Positions 15,798 to 24,428 of a DNA stretch of 64,000 nt are shown here, in pieces (position 1 is the stretch's first letter; the number at the start of each line of letters is the position of its first letter). The notes below the pieces were generated by a model. It searched no databases and was not told the DNA's origin. It saw only the letters and a list, made by a program, of their open reading frames with translations. Location of the stretch: contig NC_016645.1 in assembly GCF_000234805.1 (NCBI RefSeq), forward strand, positions 372,001 to 436,000. The letters run 5' to 3'. The position numbers and the translations under genes are program-made. This DNA is from Pyrobaculum ferrireducens (GTDB taxonomy: Archaea > Thermoproteota > Thermoprotei > Thermoproteales > Thermoproteaceae).

Positions 15798-16022
15798 TTA
15801 TGCAACTAGGTTTTTCAACTCGTCGAGAATCCTCAGAAGCTCTTTTAATTCTTCTATTTCTTGCCGAGCCATCTGCTCCGCCCCATGTATAACCTCTTTC
15901 GAGGGCCCCCCCACCTCCAGTTCGAAGATTACGTAGTTTACTATAGACCTGGCCCCGGCGCCTTCTAGCCTGTTTGCCACCTCTCTGAGTCTCTTTACCA
16001 CATCTTCAGGTAGGTATTCCAT
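15798..16022 (-). CDS. Small hypothetical helical protein, 74 aa
   Basis: A 74-residue charged protein, predicted mostly helical, ending in a leucine-rich amphipathic helix (EEIEELKELLRILDELKNL type). It lies 14 bp downstream of the RNA-binding protein gene at 16037 and is probably co-transcribed with it. No domain is recognised. Confidence 0.6.
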   Translation of the reverse strand: MEYLPEDVVKRLREVANRLEGAGARSIVNYVIFELEVGGPSKEVIHGAEQMARQEIEELKELLRILDELKNLVA

Positions 16023-16036
16023 ATGGAGGTTTTTAG

Positions 16037-16453
16037 CTATCTTTTTAACGCTTCTCTCATCGAGAGAAGAAAACTCCTCATGTCGTCGACGGCCAGCGCC
16101 CTCCCCCGCACCTCCACGTAGACCACATCGTCGCTGTGGGAAATCTTCAAGACGCCCCTATACGCATACTGTTTGTCAAATTTTGCATATAGCCTAGTCC
16201 CCTCTATACCTGAAAGCATTACTAAAAACTCGATATCGTCAAGCCTCGCCACGATGGACTTCAAGGCTTCCAACGCCTCGCAGTCCTCTAGCCTGACTTG
16301 TACTATATTAATGACATTGCCGTGGTGGCCTCTGGCGACTGTCGCGACGTAGCGTCCAGAAACCACGTTTTTAAGTGCTTGTATTACCCTGTCGGGATCT
16401 TCCGTGGCGTGTATGTAGACCCTGGCGTGGAGGAGGGAAACTGGACATGACAT
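16037..16453 (-). CDS. RNA-binding exosome-associated protein (COG1325 type)
   Basis: A 138-residue protein starting MSCPVSLLHARVYIHATED. The HARVYIHATEDPDRVI opening and the alternating strand-helix pattern match the archaeal family annotated as an RNA-binding exosome subunit with a dsRBD-like fold. Its place between psmA and SBDS also fits the superoperon described for archaea. ATG at 16453 is chosen because the TATA box at 16473-16482 is centred 24.5 bp upstream; the longer frame to 16600 runs through the divergent promoter. Confidence 0.78.
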   Translation of the reverse strand: MSCPVSLLHARVYIHATEDPDRVIQALKNVVSGRYVATVARGHHGNVINIVQVRLEDCEALEALKSIVARLDDIEFLVMLSGIEGTRLYAKFDKQYAYRGVLKISHSDDVVYVEVRGRALAVDDMRSFLLSMREALKR

Positions 16454-16472
16454 GTGTGATACGTGTTGAAAT

Positions 16473-16482
16473 GTATTTAAAC
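16473..16482. promoter_or_regulatory. Shared palindromic TATA box for the genes at 16453 (-) and 16501 (+)
   Basis: GTATTTAAAC reads GTTTAAATAC on the other strand. Its centre (16477.5) is 24.5 bp from the leftward ATG and 23.5 bp from the rightward GTG. It is the only TATA-like box between the two genes. Confidence 0.65.
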
Positions 16483-16500
16483 CGCTCTGGAGGTGGGCCC

Positions 16501-16764
16501 GTGAGTGTGTATGTTCTTCAAAGCAGTGATGTGTCTCTTGAGTGCGACATGGAGTACGGCGCTGGCAAGGAAGTCGTGTGTATTGTAAGAGGCGCAGCAC
16601 AGGAGTGTGTAGAGGGAGCAGTTAAGAGGAGTAGCTACGCCGACTATATGAAAGTCGTGAGGGGGGATGCGACTATGCTGTACATCTCGACGTCGGTATT
16701 TAAGGTTGGTAAGACACCGGGGGAGTTAGTGAAGGAGCTTTTCGTATTGCTACGACTGTGTTAA
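16501..16764 (+). CDS. Small hypothetical protein, 87 aa, KEOPS/Pcc1-like size
   Basis: An 87-residue protein with three cysteines and a strand-helix pattern: two N-terminal strands (VYVLQS, VVCIVRG), a helix, a strand (ATMLYISTS) and a C-terminal leucine-rich helix (ELVKELFVLLRLC). The order and size resemble a Pcc1-like fold, but the resemblance is weak and a Pcc1 gene already exists at 8662, so this is only a thought. GTG at 16501 follows from the TATA box 23.5 bp upstream. The stop overlaps the convergent psmA stop by 4 bp. Confidence 0.6.
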   Translation: MSVYVLQSSDVSLECDMEYGAGKEVVCIVRGAAQECVEGAVKRSSYADYMKVVRGDATMLYISTSVFKVGKTPGELVKELFVLLRLC

Positions 16765-17492
16765 CTCTTCTTAAGTAAGCCTAGCTTAGCCAGCAACGTG
16801 GCCACGTCGTCTTGACTCAACTTCTTAACCTTTTTCTCATCTATAGTTGCATACGCCACCTCGATGTTGGCGCTGTCTGAGATCTCTACGGCAGACGCCA
16901 GCGCCTTCACGGCCAGATCAATGCAGTCGCCCATTTCTAGATCGAATTTGTAGTTCTTCTCTAGGTACTCGGTGATTGTGCCCGACTCAGCGCCTATGGC
17001 TGCGGCAAAGTAGCCGATGTATACTCCTGAGGGATCTGTCTGGTACAGCCTCGCGCCGTGTCTGTCTATGCCGGCGATTAGGAGGGCGACGCCGAAGGGC
17101 CTCGCGCCGCCGAACTGTGTGTACTGTTGCTTCAGGTTACACACAGCCTTTGTCAAAAACTCAACGTCGATAGGCTCGTCGTAAATAAACCGGTGGCTCA
17201 GCGCCACGTCGCGGGCGTAGTCTATTAGTATCCGCGCATCGGCAAGGAGGCCTGAGGGAGACGCCGCGACGTGGTCGTCAATTAGATAAATTTTGTCAAG
17301 TGACGACGAGTCGAAAAGTGCCGATATTTTCCTTTTCTCAGCGGCAAGCACGACGCCAGATTTACACTTAACCCCCACGGTGGGCCACCCTCTTTTTACA
17401 GCCTCGCCAGCGTACTCAACCTGGTAGATTTTACCCTCAGGAGAGAAGATGGTTATTGCTCTATCGTAGCCGGCCATTGCAGGCGGAAACAT
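16761..17492 (-). CDS. psmA: 20S proteasome subunit alpha
   Basis: A 243-residue alpha-type proteasome subunit. The alpha-specific N-terminus AGYDRAITIFSPEGKIYQVE is present, together with the RPFGVALLIAG strand and GAESGTITEYLE region. Alpha subunits form the outer gates of the 20S core and carry no active site. The TATA box ATTTATAAAG at 17512-17521 is centred about 24 bp before ATG 17492, giving a leaderless start. It heads the leftward exosome/proteasome gene array. Confidence 0.97.
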   Translation of the reverse strand: MFPPAMAGYDRAITIFSPEGKIYQVEYAGEAVKRGWPTVGVKCKSGVVLAAEKRKISALFDSSSLDKIYLIDDHVAASPSGLLADARILIDYARDVALSHRFIYDEPIDVEFLTKAVCNLKQQYTQFGGARPFGVALLIAGIDRHGARLYQTDPSGVYIGYFAAAIGAESGTITEYLEKNYKFDLEMGDCIDLAVKALASAVEISDSANIEVAYATIDEKKVKKLSQDDVATLLAKLGLLKKS

Positions 17493-17647
17493 GCACGCAC
17501 TGAGATTGTGGCTTTATAAATATAATGACCCAGGGGGATGTCGCGCAGTCTAAAAATAGGGCGGCCTAGCGGCGTGCAGTCTCTGTGAATAGCCGCATGT
17601 CAGAGGGGCCGGCGTTAAACTTTTAATAATTCACCATGTGGCTCGTC

Positions 17648-19237
17648 GTGACCTCAATGTACGCTTACGAGGCTTTGCCGGTGGCTGAGTGGTTCCGTAG
17701 GAACCGGGAGCTGGCGGGTTTTCACAACCCGACTAGGGCGCTGTACCAGACAATAAGGGAGTTGACGGAGAATTCTCTTGACGCCACGGAGACGTACGGC
17801 ATACTCCCCACTATACTACTAAGGGTTAACGTAGAGGATGAGCAGAAGGGGTGGGTGTCTGTGTACGCAGAAGACAACGGTATTGGGATACCTGGCAACG
17901 AGATCCCAAATGTCTTTGGCCGGGTTTTCTATAGTAGCAAATACCGCATTAAGCAACACAGAGGGGTCTTCGGCCTAGGTCTCAAGATGGTGGTGCTGTA
18001 CGCCCAGAGCACTACAAACAAGCCGGTTCTAGTGAGATCGGCTACGCTGAAATCCGACAAGATTTTTGAATATCAAATAATGATAGATACCAATAGCAAC
18101 AGCCCCATTATCCTCGACAGGAGGGAGTATCCGAATAAGTACAGGTGGCACGGCACTGCGGTAAAGGTGTATCTAGAGGGTAACTGGCTAGCCTCCAAAA
18201 AGCGTATTGAGGACTATCTAAGGAGAACCGCTATAATTGCCCCCTACGCCGAGATCATCTTCAAAGGGCCTGATTTAGAGCTGTGGCTAAAGAGGAGGAC
18301 TACCAAACTGCCGCCGGCTCCCAAGGAGGGTCTTCCTCACCCGAGAAGTGTTGACGTCGATACATTAAAGCAGATGATTCAGGAAAGCAGAGGGCTGACG
18401 TTGCAGGAATTCCTAATGGAGAACTTCGACGCCGTGGGCGAGGGCACCGCCAAGGCCTTTCTGGAGTGGGCGGGGTTTAACCCAAATATGAAGGTCAGGG
18501 CGCTTACACCCGAGGAGTTGGTGAGGCTTGTGGAGAAGATGAAGCAGTACGAGGGGTGGCGGAGACCGCGCTCCGACTGGCTCTCCCCAGCCGGTGCGGA
18601 GCTTCTGGAGATAGGCGCCAAGGCCATACTGGGCGCGGAGGCCGTCTTTGCCGTGACGCGGAAGCCGGAGTCCTACGGCGGCCATCCCTTTATCGTTGAG
18701 GCTGCGGTGGCGTGGGGCGGGCAGATACCCCCCGGCGACAGGCCGGTGTTGCTCCGCTACGCAAACAAAATCCCGTTGCTCTACGACGAGGGGGCTGACG
18801 TCGCGAGGAAGGTGGTTGACGAGTTTAACTGGCAGAATTACAAGGTAAAATTCCCGGCGCCACTCGCAGTCATAATTCATGTCTGTTCCACTAAAATACC
18901 TTACGCCTCCGCGGGGAAGGAGGCCATAGCAGAGGTGCCCGAGATAGAGAAGGAGATGCGGCTCGCCTTGAGAGACGCCGCAAAGAAGCTTAGGCTATAC
19001 CTCTCGAGAAAGGAGAAGGAGATGGAGATGTTAAACCGCTACATTACGCTTGCCAAGTACATAGACGAGGTAGCCTACAACCTTGCTCTTGTCACGCGGA
19101 TAGATAAGGAGTCGATAGCTAGGAATCTCCATAAGTTGATTGAGAAGAAGATAGGTCTCACCGTCGATGAATTAGTAAAGCACACCCTATCAATGTCGTC
19201 GGCACAGCAGGAGATGGCCGAGGCGGCGCCTCAGTAG
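17648..19237 (+). CDS. top6B: DNA topoisomerase VI subunit B
   Basis: A 529-residue GHKL ATPase subunit. Visible motifs are the N box RELTENSLDAT (near 38-48), EDNGIGIP (near 78-85) and GVFGLGLKMV (near 112-121), followed by the helix-two-turn-helix and transducer regions. Topoisomerase VI passes DNA duplexes through double-strand breaks and relaxes or decatenates DNA. A frame is open to ATG 17636; GTG 17648 is preferred because TTTTAATAAT at 17621-17630 is centred 22.5 bp upstream, and ATG 17657 is also possible. Subunit A follows 40 bp downstream, the usual pairing. Confidence 0.96.
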   Translation: MTSMYAYEALPVAEWFRRNRELAGFHNPTRALYQTIRELTENSLDATETYGILPTILLRVNVEDEQKGWVSVYAEDNGIGIPGNEIPNVFGRVFYSSKYRIKQHRGVFGLGLKMVVLYAQSTTNKPVLVRSATLKSDKIFEYQIMIDTNSNSPIILDRREYPNKYRWHGTAVKVYLEGNWLASKKRIEDYLRRTAIIAPYAEIIFKGPDLELWLKRRTTKLPPAPKEGLPHPRSVDVDTLKQMIQESRGLTLQEFLMENFDAVGEGTAKAFLEWAGFNPNMKVRALTPEELVRLVEKMKQYEGWRRPRSDWLSPAGAELLEIGAKAILGAEAVFAVTRKPESYGGHPFIVEAAVAWGGQIPPGDRPVLLRYANKIPLLYDEGADVARKVVDEFNWQNYKVKFPAPLAVIIHVCSTKIPYASAGKEAIAEVPEIEKEMRLALRDAAKKLRLYLSRKEKEMEMLNRYITLAKYIDEVAYNLALVTRIDKESIARNLHKLIEKKIGLTVDELVKHTLSMSSAQQEMAEAAPQ

Positions 19238-19277
19238 GGAGTGAAAAAGTTATATTCCGCGCCTAGTTAGGCGATCT

Positions 19278-20381
19278 GTGAGTAGCCGGGCTGAGTTTCT
19301 AAAGCGTCTGGAGGACTGGGGGGCCGCTCTGACCAACTCTATTCTCAAGCTTCAGGAACCTGTGATGGAGATACCGGCGCGTACGCTTAGCAATACTATT
19401 TGGGATGAGAAGGCGAGGATGTTGAGACTTGGCCCCGAGAAGTTGCAGAGAAGATTTCTCGACATGAAAGAGGCGAGGCGGTTTATGCAGACAGTCTTGA
19501 TGTTGCGTCTCATTGTGGAGGCTATTAGGGAGGACGTGTATCCCACGATACGTGATCTCTACTACAACGGGAAGCACACTATAGTCTTTAAGGATCCCCT
19601 GGGTAGGACGCATAGAGAGAATACGTGGGATGAGCAAGCCGAGTCCAATGCGGTGATTGAGGATATTGAAGTGGCTGCAAATGTGTTGCGGGAGGAGATG
19701 GGAGTATCGGCTGATGTTAAGGGAAAGATCGTGGGGCCTATTGTGGTGAGGTCTCAAGGTTATGAGCTCGACGCCAGTAAGTTCGGCGAGACTGCTCTCA
19801 GCCTGCCAGTTAACGTAGACGCCTTGGAGATAGTGAAGGTGGAGGCTACTTACGTACTTGTGGTAGAGAAAGACGCGATATTCCAGCGTCTTGTGAGAGA
19901 GAAGTTCTGGAGCCAGGAAAACGCCATATTAGTTACGGCGAAGGGCATGCCGGATAGAGCGACTAGGCGGTTTATTAGGAGGTTGAATGAGGAGTACAAG
20001 CTCCCGGTATATGTGCTCACAGACGGCGATCCCTATGGGTGGTACATATACTCTGTCTATAAAAGTGGGTCAATTAAGCTGAGTTATGAAAGTGAGCGCT
20101 TAGCTACGCCGGATGCCAAGTTTCTGGGGTTGACCGCCACGGACATAGACGCTTATAAAATATCTGACAACTACGTCATTGCGGCAAATGATCGCGATAT
20201 TAAGAGAGCCCAGGAGTTGCTTAGGTATCCCTGGTTCCAGAAGCCTGAGTGGACTCGTGAAGTGAATCTGTTCCTGAGGAAAAAGAAGAAGGTGGAAATA
20301 GAGGCGCTTTCGACGCACGGCCTGAAGTTTCTACATGACTACCTCAGGGATAAGATACGCGGCAGGAAGTTTATCGACTAG
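19278..20381 (+). CDS. top6A: DNA topoisomerase VI subunit A (Spo11-like)
   Basis: A 367-residue protein with the 5Y-CAP domain containing the catalytic tyrosine region IRDLYYNGKHT (Y95/Y96) and a Toprim domain with VVEKDA (195-200) and DGDPYGW (249-255). It cuts both strands and is the archaeal relative of Spo11. The start is GTG at 19278; a TATA-like box (AAAAAGTTATAT) about 26 bp upstream suggests an extra promoter between the B and A genes. Confidence 0.96.
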   Translation: MSSRAEFLKRLEDWGAALTNSILKLQEPVMEIPARTLSNTIWDEKARMLRLGPEKLQRRFLDMKEARRFMQTVLMLRLIVEAIREDVYPTIRDLYYNGKHTIVFKDPLGRTHRENTWDEQAESNAVIEDIEVAANVLREEMGVSADVKGKIVGPIVVRSQGYELDASKFGETALSLPVNVDALEIVKVEATYVLVVEKDAIFQRLVREKFWSQENAILVTAKGMPDRATRRFIRRLNEEYKLPVYVLTDGDPYGWYIYSVYKSGSIKLSYESERLATPDAKFLGLTATDIDAYKISDNYVIAANDRDIKRAQELLRYPWFQKPEWTREVNLFLRKKKKVEIEALSTHGLKFLHDYLRDKIRGRKFID

Positions 20382-20453
20382 ATATATAGAGGTCAGATAC
20401 CGCTCTTTTGGAGTTGGGTGTAGTATATTTATATATGTTTTCTATTTAGAGCT

Positions 20454-21467
20454 ATGCGAGGAGAGGTTAGAAAGGTCCAGCTAACCGGGGGTGCGACTCT
20501 CATTGTGAGTCTTCCGAAGGAGTGGGCGAAGCGCATTTCGCTATCCCCAGGTGACGAGGTGATGGTGGTGACTCAGCCCGACGACACGCTGGTCCTCATA
20601 CCGAAGAAATTAGGAAAGCGGGCTGGGGTGATGGCTGAACTCGTCATCAACCGGCCGGTGGATGTGGCCGAGCTGGAGAGGCTCTTCATGACTTTATACA
20701 TAGGCGGCGCAGAGGTTATTGTGGTGAGGTTCTCGCCAGCGGCTATGAGTCTGCGAAAGCAGATTAAGGAGTTTATACGGAGGCGTATAGTCGATATGGA
20801 GATTGTGGAGGAGGCCAGCGATAAACTGATTGTACAGTCAATGGTGTCGACTACGGAGCTGGCCGTCATGGACATAGCAGTGAAAATGCTACGGCTGGTG
20901 AGTAACATGCTCAGCGACTTAGTGGCGGGCTTGGAGAGAGATGACGTGGCTATGTTGAGAGATATTATAGAGAGAGACGACGAGGTTGATAGGCTGTATT
21001 GGTTAATAGAGCGCCAATTGAAGAGGGCGGCTATGTCTAGATATGTGATGCTGGAACTCAAGATCGACGATCCGCGGGATTTAGTGGAGTATGTAATAAT
21101 AGCGAAGTCTATTGAGAGAATGGCTGACCACATATGTAGAATAGCTTATGTAAATCAAGAGGAGAAGGTGGACATGCGCCTGTTGGGTCCGATCTTGTCC
21201 AAGGTCTCCGAGTTTTTAAGACAGGCTGAAAATTTGCTGGTAAGCGAAACGCCTGCGCAGAGGGTAGCCGAGTTGCAAGGCGAAATAATTGCGTGGAGCC
21301 AGAAGGCGAGGCGGGAGGAGATGCCGTCTGACCCCGCCACAACTATCGCCAAGGAGAGCGCCTTGAGAATTGGCGAATATGTCGGCGATATAGTAGAGTC
21401 GCTCGGGAGAATAAGGCTTAAAGACAAGGCCTTAGTCATTGGCGAGGCTTTGGGCAGACAGCAGTAA
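20454..21467 (+). CDS. AbrB-PhoU phosphate-uptake regulator-like protein
   Basis: A 337-residue protein with an N-terminal AbrB/SpoVT-type DNA-binding domain (residues 1-45, VSLPKEWAKRISLSPGDEV) and two PhoU-like helical bundles (about 105-200 and 215-330, with the ER(D/M)ADH-type segment SIERMADHICRIAY). Archaeal proteins of this build are annotated as phosphate uptake regulators. No Pst transporter is encoded nearby, so the target is inferred. The TATA box ATTTATATATG centred about 20430 gives a leaderless ATG at 20454. The 3' end overlaps the convergent methyltransferase by 32 bp. Confidence 0.85.
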   Translation: MRGEVRKVQLTGGATLIVSLPKEWAKRISLSPGDEVMVVTQPDDTLVLIPKKLGKRAGVMAELVINRPVDVAELERLFMTLYIGGAEVIVVRFSPAAMSLRKQIKEFIRRRIVDMEIVEEASDKLIVQSMVSTTELAVMDIAVKMLRLVSNMLSDLVAGLERDDVAMLRDIIERDDEVDRLYWLIERQLKRAAMSRYVMLELKIDDPRDLVEYVIIAKSIERMADHICRIAYVNQEEKVDMRLLGPILSKVSEFLRQAENLLVSETPAQRVAELQGEIIAWSQKARREEMPSDPATTIAKESALRIGEYVGDIVESLGRIRLKDKALVIGEALGRQQ

Positions 21468-21936
21468 CTGTGTATATGGTCTCGAAAAAGAGGTGAATCT
21501 TCCTAGCTCTAACTACGGCGCACTGCGCTCTTAACGCGTCTAGTATAAAGTCCGCCCTACCAAGGGAGCTAAATGTCAAAACGACGACGCGGGGTCTAAC
21601 CATCGATATCCACCTCAAGAACCGGGGCACAACGCCTGTGTCATGCACCGCGGCGTCAGTTGGCTCCTCAGGCGGTAGATATGGCAGATTAAACACTACG
21701 ACGTCTGCCCTCCGCACAGCGTTAGCCACGTCGCTACACACAACATCGACAGGTGGTTTACACATTTTACATGAATTCAGGTCTATGTCGACGGCCAGTG
21801 TGACTCTACACTTCGCGGCCAGCGCCATCCCCACGATACAAGTGCCGGTTCCGACGTCGACGCAGATATCCCCTTCTTCTATCTCCTCCACAGACTCGAG
21901 AGTTAGGTATGTGTCTTCAGCTGGTGTATATGGCAT
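21436..21936 (-). CDS. HemK2/PrmC-like class I methyltransferase
   Basis: A 166-residue SAM-dependent methyltransferase. The SAM-binding motif is DVGTGTC (27-33) and the catalytic motif is NLPY (83-86), a variant of the NPPY of glutamine methyltransferases. The short length without an N-terminal helical domain fits the archaeal/eukaryotic HemK2 (Mtq2) type, which methylates the GGQ glutamine of the release factor. Its start overlaps the last base of the upstream membrane-protein gene, so the two are translationally coupled. Confidence 0.82.
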   Translation of the reverse strand: MPYTPAEDTYLTLESVEEIEEGDICVDVGTGTCIVGMALAAKCRVTLAVDIDLNSCKMCKPPVDVVCSDVANAVRRADVVVFNLPYLPPEEPTDAAVHDTGVVPRFLRWISMVRPRVVVLTFSSLGRADFILDALRAQCAVVRARKIHLFFETIYTVTAVCPKPRQ

Positions 21937-22733
21937 TAGCGTAGTGGAGCGAGGTAGAAGAGCGCTGGGATTACGAAAAATGCCAAGAGGGAGCGGGCCA
22001 GAGCGGCTTCATAAGTTGTGCCAACTTCAAGGGAGTAAACCGTGGCGAAGATGGTCGCAGTGAAGAGAAGAGCTACGAATAGCAGGATTTGAGAGAGGGT
22101 GATGAGGTAGACATAGTCGAGAGAGCGGGCGAGTTGTACTAGGGTTAGGTGGGTGGCTGGGTAAATCGATAGGGGGGATACCCCCACCGCTGTTTTATAG
22201 AGAGACATCTTCTTATTAGTTATGAGATAGATCGCAAGGATTATTCCCGATAACGAAAGTAGAGAGACGGCCATTGATATTTGTGGTGGTAGATTTATTG
22301 AAAGTGGAAGGTAGTACCCAACATACAGTACGTAGATCATCGAGAGGGATGGATTTTGAAGACTCCCTACTACAATGCTGAAAATCCAGCCAGTTAGAAG
22401 AACTAAGGCGGCCGCCGGTAGCAACGGCGACATGAGTAGCCACACAACCAACGGCCTCAGGCCTATTACCGATAGGAAGTTAAGCGATTTAAGAGGCTCC
22501 GCCGTTGCGATGATAGAGGCAACCTTCTCTCCAAGTTCTGTGAGAGACACCAGAGACTCCTCCCTCTTCACGATGCCCAGCCTCTCGAGAGCCGAGAGTT
22601 CAAATAGTAGGGTGGATGCCGACGTCCCCAGCGCCGCCCTTAGTCTTGCAAGTGTCATGGGGCCTTCTCTATGCAGTACGAGGATTATGTCGCGCCGCCT
22701 TCCCACAGAGGCTCCGTAGATAACGCGTTCCAC
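21936..22733 (-). CDS. Winged-helix membrane protein
   Basis: A 265-residue protein with an N-terminal winged helix (about 8-75, REGPMTLARLRAALGTSAST as recognition region) and about five to six membrane segments from residue 90 to the end. This ArsR-like domain joined to a membrane domain suggests a membrane-tethered regulator. The signal is unknown. It precedes the methyltransferase with a one-base overlap. No TATA box stands out, although TTTATAATTATT lies just upstream near 22750. Confidence 0.72.
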   Translation of the reverse strand: MERVIYGASVGRRRDIILVLHREGPMTLARLRAALGTSASTLLFELSALERLGIVKREESLVSLTELGEKVASIIATAEPLKSLNFLSVIGLRPLVVWLLMSPLLPAAALVLLTGWIFSIVVGSLQNPSLSMIYVLYVGYYLPLSINLPPQISMAVSLLSLSGIILAIYLITNKKMSLYKTAVGVSPLSIYPATHLTLVQLARSLDYVYLITLSQILLFVALLFTATIFATVYSLEVGTTYEAALARSLLAFFVIPALFYLAPLR

Positions 22734-22816
22734 TGTGTACTAGAGGGCTTTTATAATTATTACACAACTACGTGAGAGGCGAAATTGTTAAATACCCAAG
22801 CTGTTAAGGGTTGGCC

Positions 22817-23095
22817 ATGGCAACAGAACAGACAATACTAGTAGGGAAAAAACCAGCTACAAACTACGTAATTGCAACGGTGATGGCGTTCAACGCCGGT
22901 GTTAAGAAAGTGGTGTTGAAGGCTAGAGGTGCAGCTATCTCCAAGGCCGTCTCGACTGCTGTAATGGTGAGGGACAGATTCCTCCCAGGCAAGGTGCAGA
23001 TAAAAGACGTTAAGTTGCTAAGCGACAAGGTACAGGGCCAGGGCGGCAGGGAGAGAACAGTTGCGGCTATTGAGGTAGTACTCGAAATGGCCTAG
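22817..23095 (+). CDS. alba: Chromatin protein Alba
   Basis: A 92-residue protein matching Alba: GKKPATNYVIATVMAF near the N-terminus, with K11/K12 corresponding to the acetylatable lysine region, then the RGAAISKAVSTA helix and the DRFLPGKVQIKDV strand. Alba dimers coat DNA and RNA in crenarchaea. ATG at 22817 lies 26-28 bp from the TTAAATAC box near 22789; a TTG two codons earlier is possible. The UbiD-like gene starts 32 bp downstream. Confidence 0.96.
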   Translation: MATEQTILVGKKPATNYVIATVMAFNAGVKKVVLKARGAAISKAVSTAVMVRDRFLPGKVQIKDVKLLSDKVQGQGGRERTVAAIEVVLEMA

Positions 23096-23127
23096 ACGTT
23101 TTTTCCGCGCCACCGCCATCTTTTTAG

Positions 23128-24402
23128 ATGCGCGTCTCCGACCTGGTCAGCAACCTTCCTGACATACAGATCTACAACCCGCCCTACGGCGAGTTCACCA
23201 TCGCCAGGGTTTTGAGAGAGACAGAGGGCCGATCTACGCCAGTATTTAGAGAGGTAAAACCCGGCTACGTGGGGGTAGGCAATATTATAGACACAAGGTT
23301 AAAGCTGTATCGATATCTCGGAGTTAGTAGAGACGAGGAGGCTTATCAAAAACTACTAGCCGCGGTAGAGAGCCCGGCTTCCGTGGAGAGGATATCCACG
23401 TGGCGCGACCTATATAGGACTGTAGATTCGCTCTACGAGTTGCCCATGGTTAGGTACTACGAGAAGGAGGCGCGCCCCTACGTCACATCTGGCGTCGTCG
23501 TGGGCTTGGGTTTAGACGGTGTGTACAACGCCTCTATACACAGATTCTCGCCCGTGGGAGGCAAGAAAGCTGTTGTGAGGCTTGTCCCGAGGCATTTGTA
23601 CCACATCTACAAGACCAGCGTTGCAAGAGGCCGTGAGGTGCCCATCGCTGTGGCGTGGGGTGTCCACCCCCTGGTGCTCCTCGCCGCCGCCACCTCCCCG
23701 CCCTACGGCGTTTTTGAGCTCGGCGTAGCCGCGCGCCTCCTGGGGGGGCTCAAGGTGATGGAGCTCGACAACGGAGCCGTTGCGCCGTTTCTATCCTCTG
23801 TAGTTATTGAGGGCTTCTTAACTTCGGAGCAGGCAGAGGAGGGGCCCTTTGTCGATATAGTAGGCGTATACGACAGGGTGAGGCTTCAGCCTGTTGTGAG
23901 AGTGGAGAGGATATACGTGTTGCGGGAGGAGGCGTATGTCCACTACCTACTGCCGGCGGGCTCTGAGCACATGCTCCTAATGGGTTTCGAGAGAGAGGCA
24001 AAGATTTGGAGAGCTGTTAAGTCTGTAGCTCCCATGGTGAGGAAGGTGAGGCTGACAAAGGGGGGGTTTGGCTGGCTAGTGGCGGTGATTTCGCTAGACA
24101 AGTCTGTCGAGGGCGACGCGAAGAACGCACTGCTGGCGGCTTTTGCGGCCCACCCCAGTTTAAAAATCGCCATAGCTGTTGACAGCGATGTGGATCCCGA
24201 CAACCCAGTGGAGGTGGAGTGGGCTGTGGCCACGAGGCTCAGGGCGGATAGGGGTCTCTTTGTTATTCCCTACGTAAGGGGGTCCACGCTGGATCCCGTT
24301 GCCTTAAACGAGGAGGGGTTGACCCACAAGGTGGGTATCGACGCCACGAGGCCACTGGATGTCGATCCAGTATTGTTCGAGCGGGCGAGGATACCTGAAT
24401 AG
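23128..24402 (+). CDS. UbiD-family decarboxylase (probable anhydromevalonate phosphate decarboxylase)
   Basis: A 424-residue UbiD-type decarboxylase, a family that uses prenylated FMN to remove a carboxylate from unsaturated acids. The family core is visible in the region GLDGVYNASIHRFSPVG through ELGVAARLLGG and the C-terminal TRLRADRGLFVIPYVRGSTLDP. It is followed at once by the two subunits of an aconitase X-type dehydratase. In the archaeal mevalonate pathway these enzymes turn mevalonate 5-phosphate into trans-anhydromevalonate 5-phosphate and then isopentenyl phosphate. I therefore infer the decarboxylase step rather than a quinone-pathway role. It may be read through from alba. Confidence 0.85.
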   Translation: MRVSDLVSNLPDIQIYNPPYGEFTIARVLRETEGRSTPVFREVKPGYVGVGNIIDTRLKLYRYLGVSRDEEAYQKLLAAVESPASVERISTWRDLYRTVDSLYELPMVRYYEKEARPYVTSGVVVGLGLDGVYNASIHRFSPVGGKKAVVRLVPRHLYHIYKTSVARGREVPIAVAWGVHPLVLLAAATSPPYGVFELGVAARLLGGLKVMELDNGAVAPFLSSVVIEGFLTSEQAEEGPFVDIVGVYDRVRLQPVVRVERIYVLREEAYVHYLLPAGSEHMLLMGFEREAKIWRAVKSVAPMVRKVRLTKGGFGWLVAVISLDKSVEGDAKNALLAAFAAHPSLKIAIAVDSDVDPDNPVEVEWAVATRLRADRGLFVIPYVRGSTLDPVALNEEGLTHKVGIDATRPLDVDPVLFERARIPE

Positions 24403-24428
24403 TTAATTAGAGGGTTCGATAAATCTAT

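Noticed and set aside
16501-16764. A second Pcc1 (KEOPS) gene
   Set aside because: Only size and a rough strand-helix order agree; the gene at 8662 has both the sequence character and the conserved position.
17493-17647. C/D-box guide RNA between psmA and top6B
   Set aside because: Single TGA and CTGA-like words occur, but no paired C/D and C'/D' boxes at usable spacing were found by eye.
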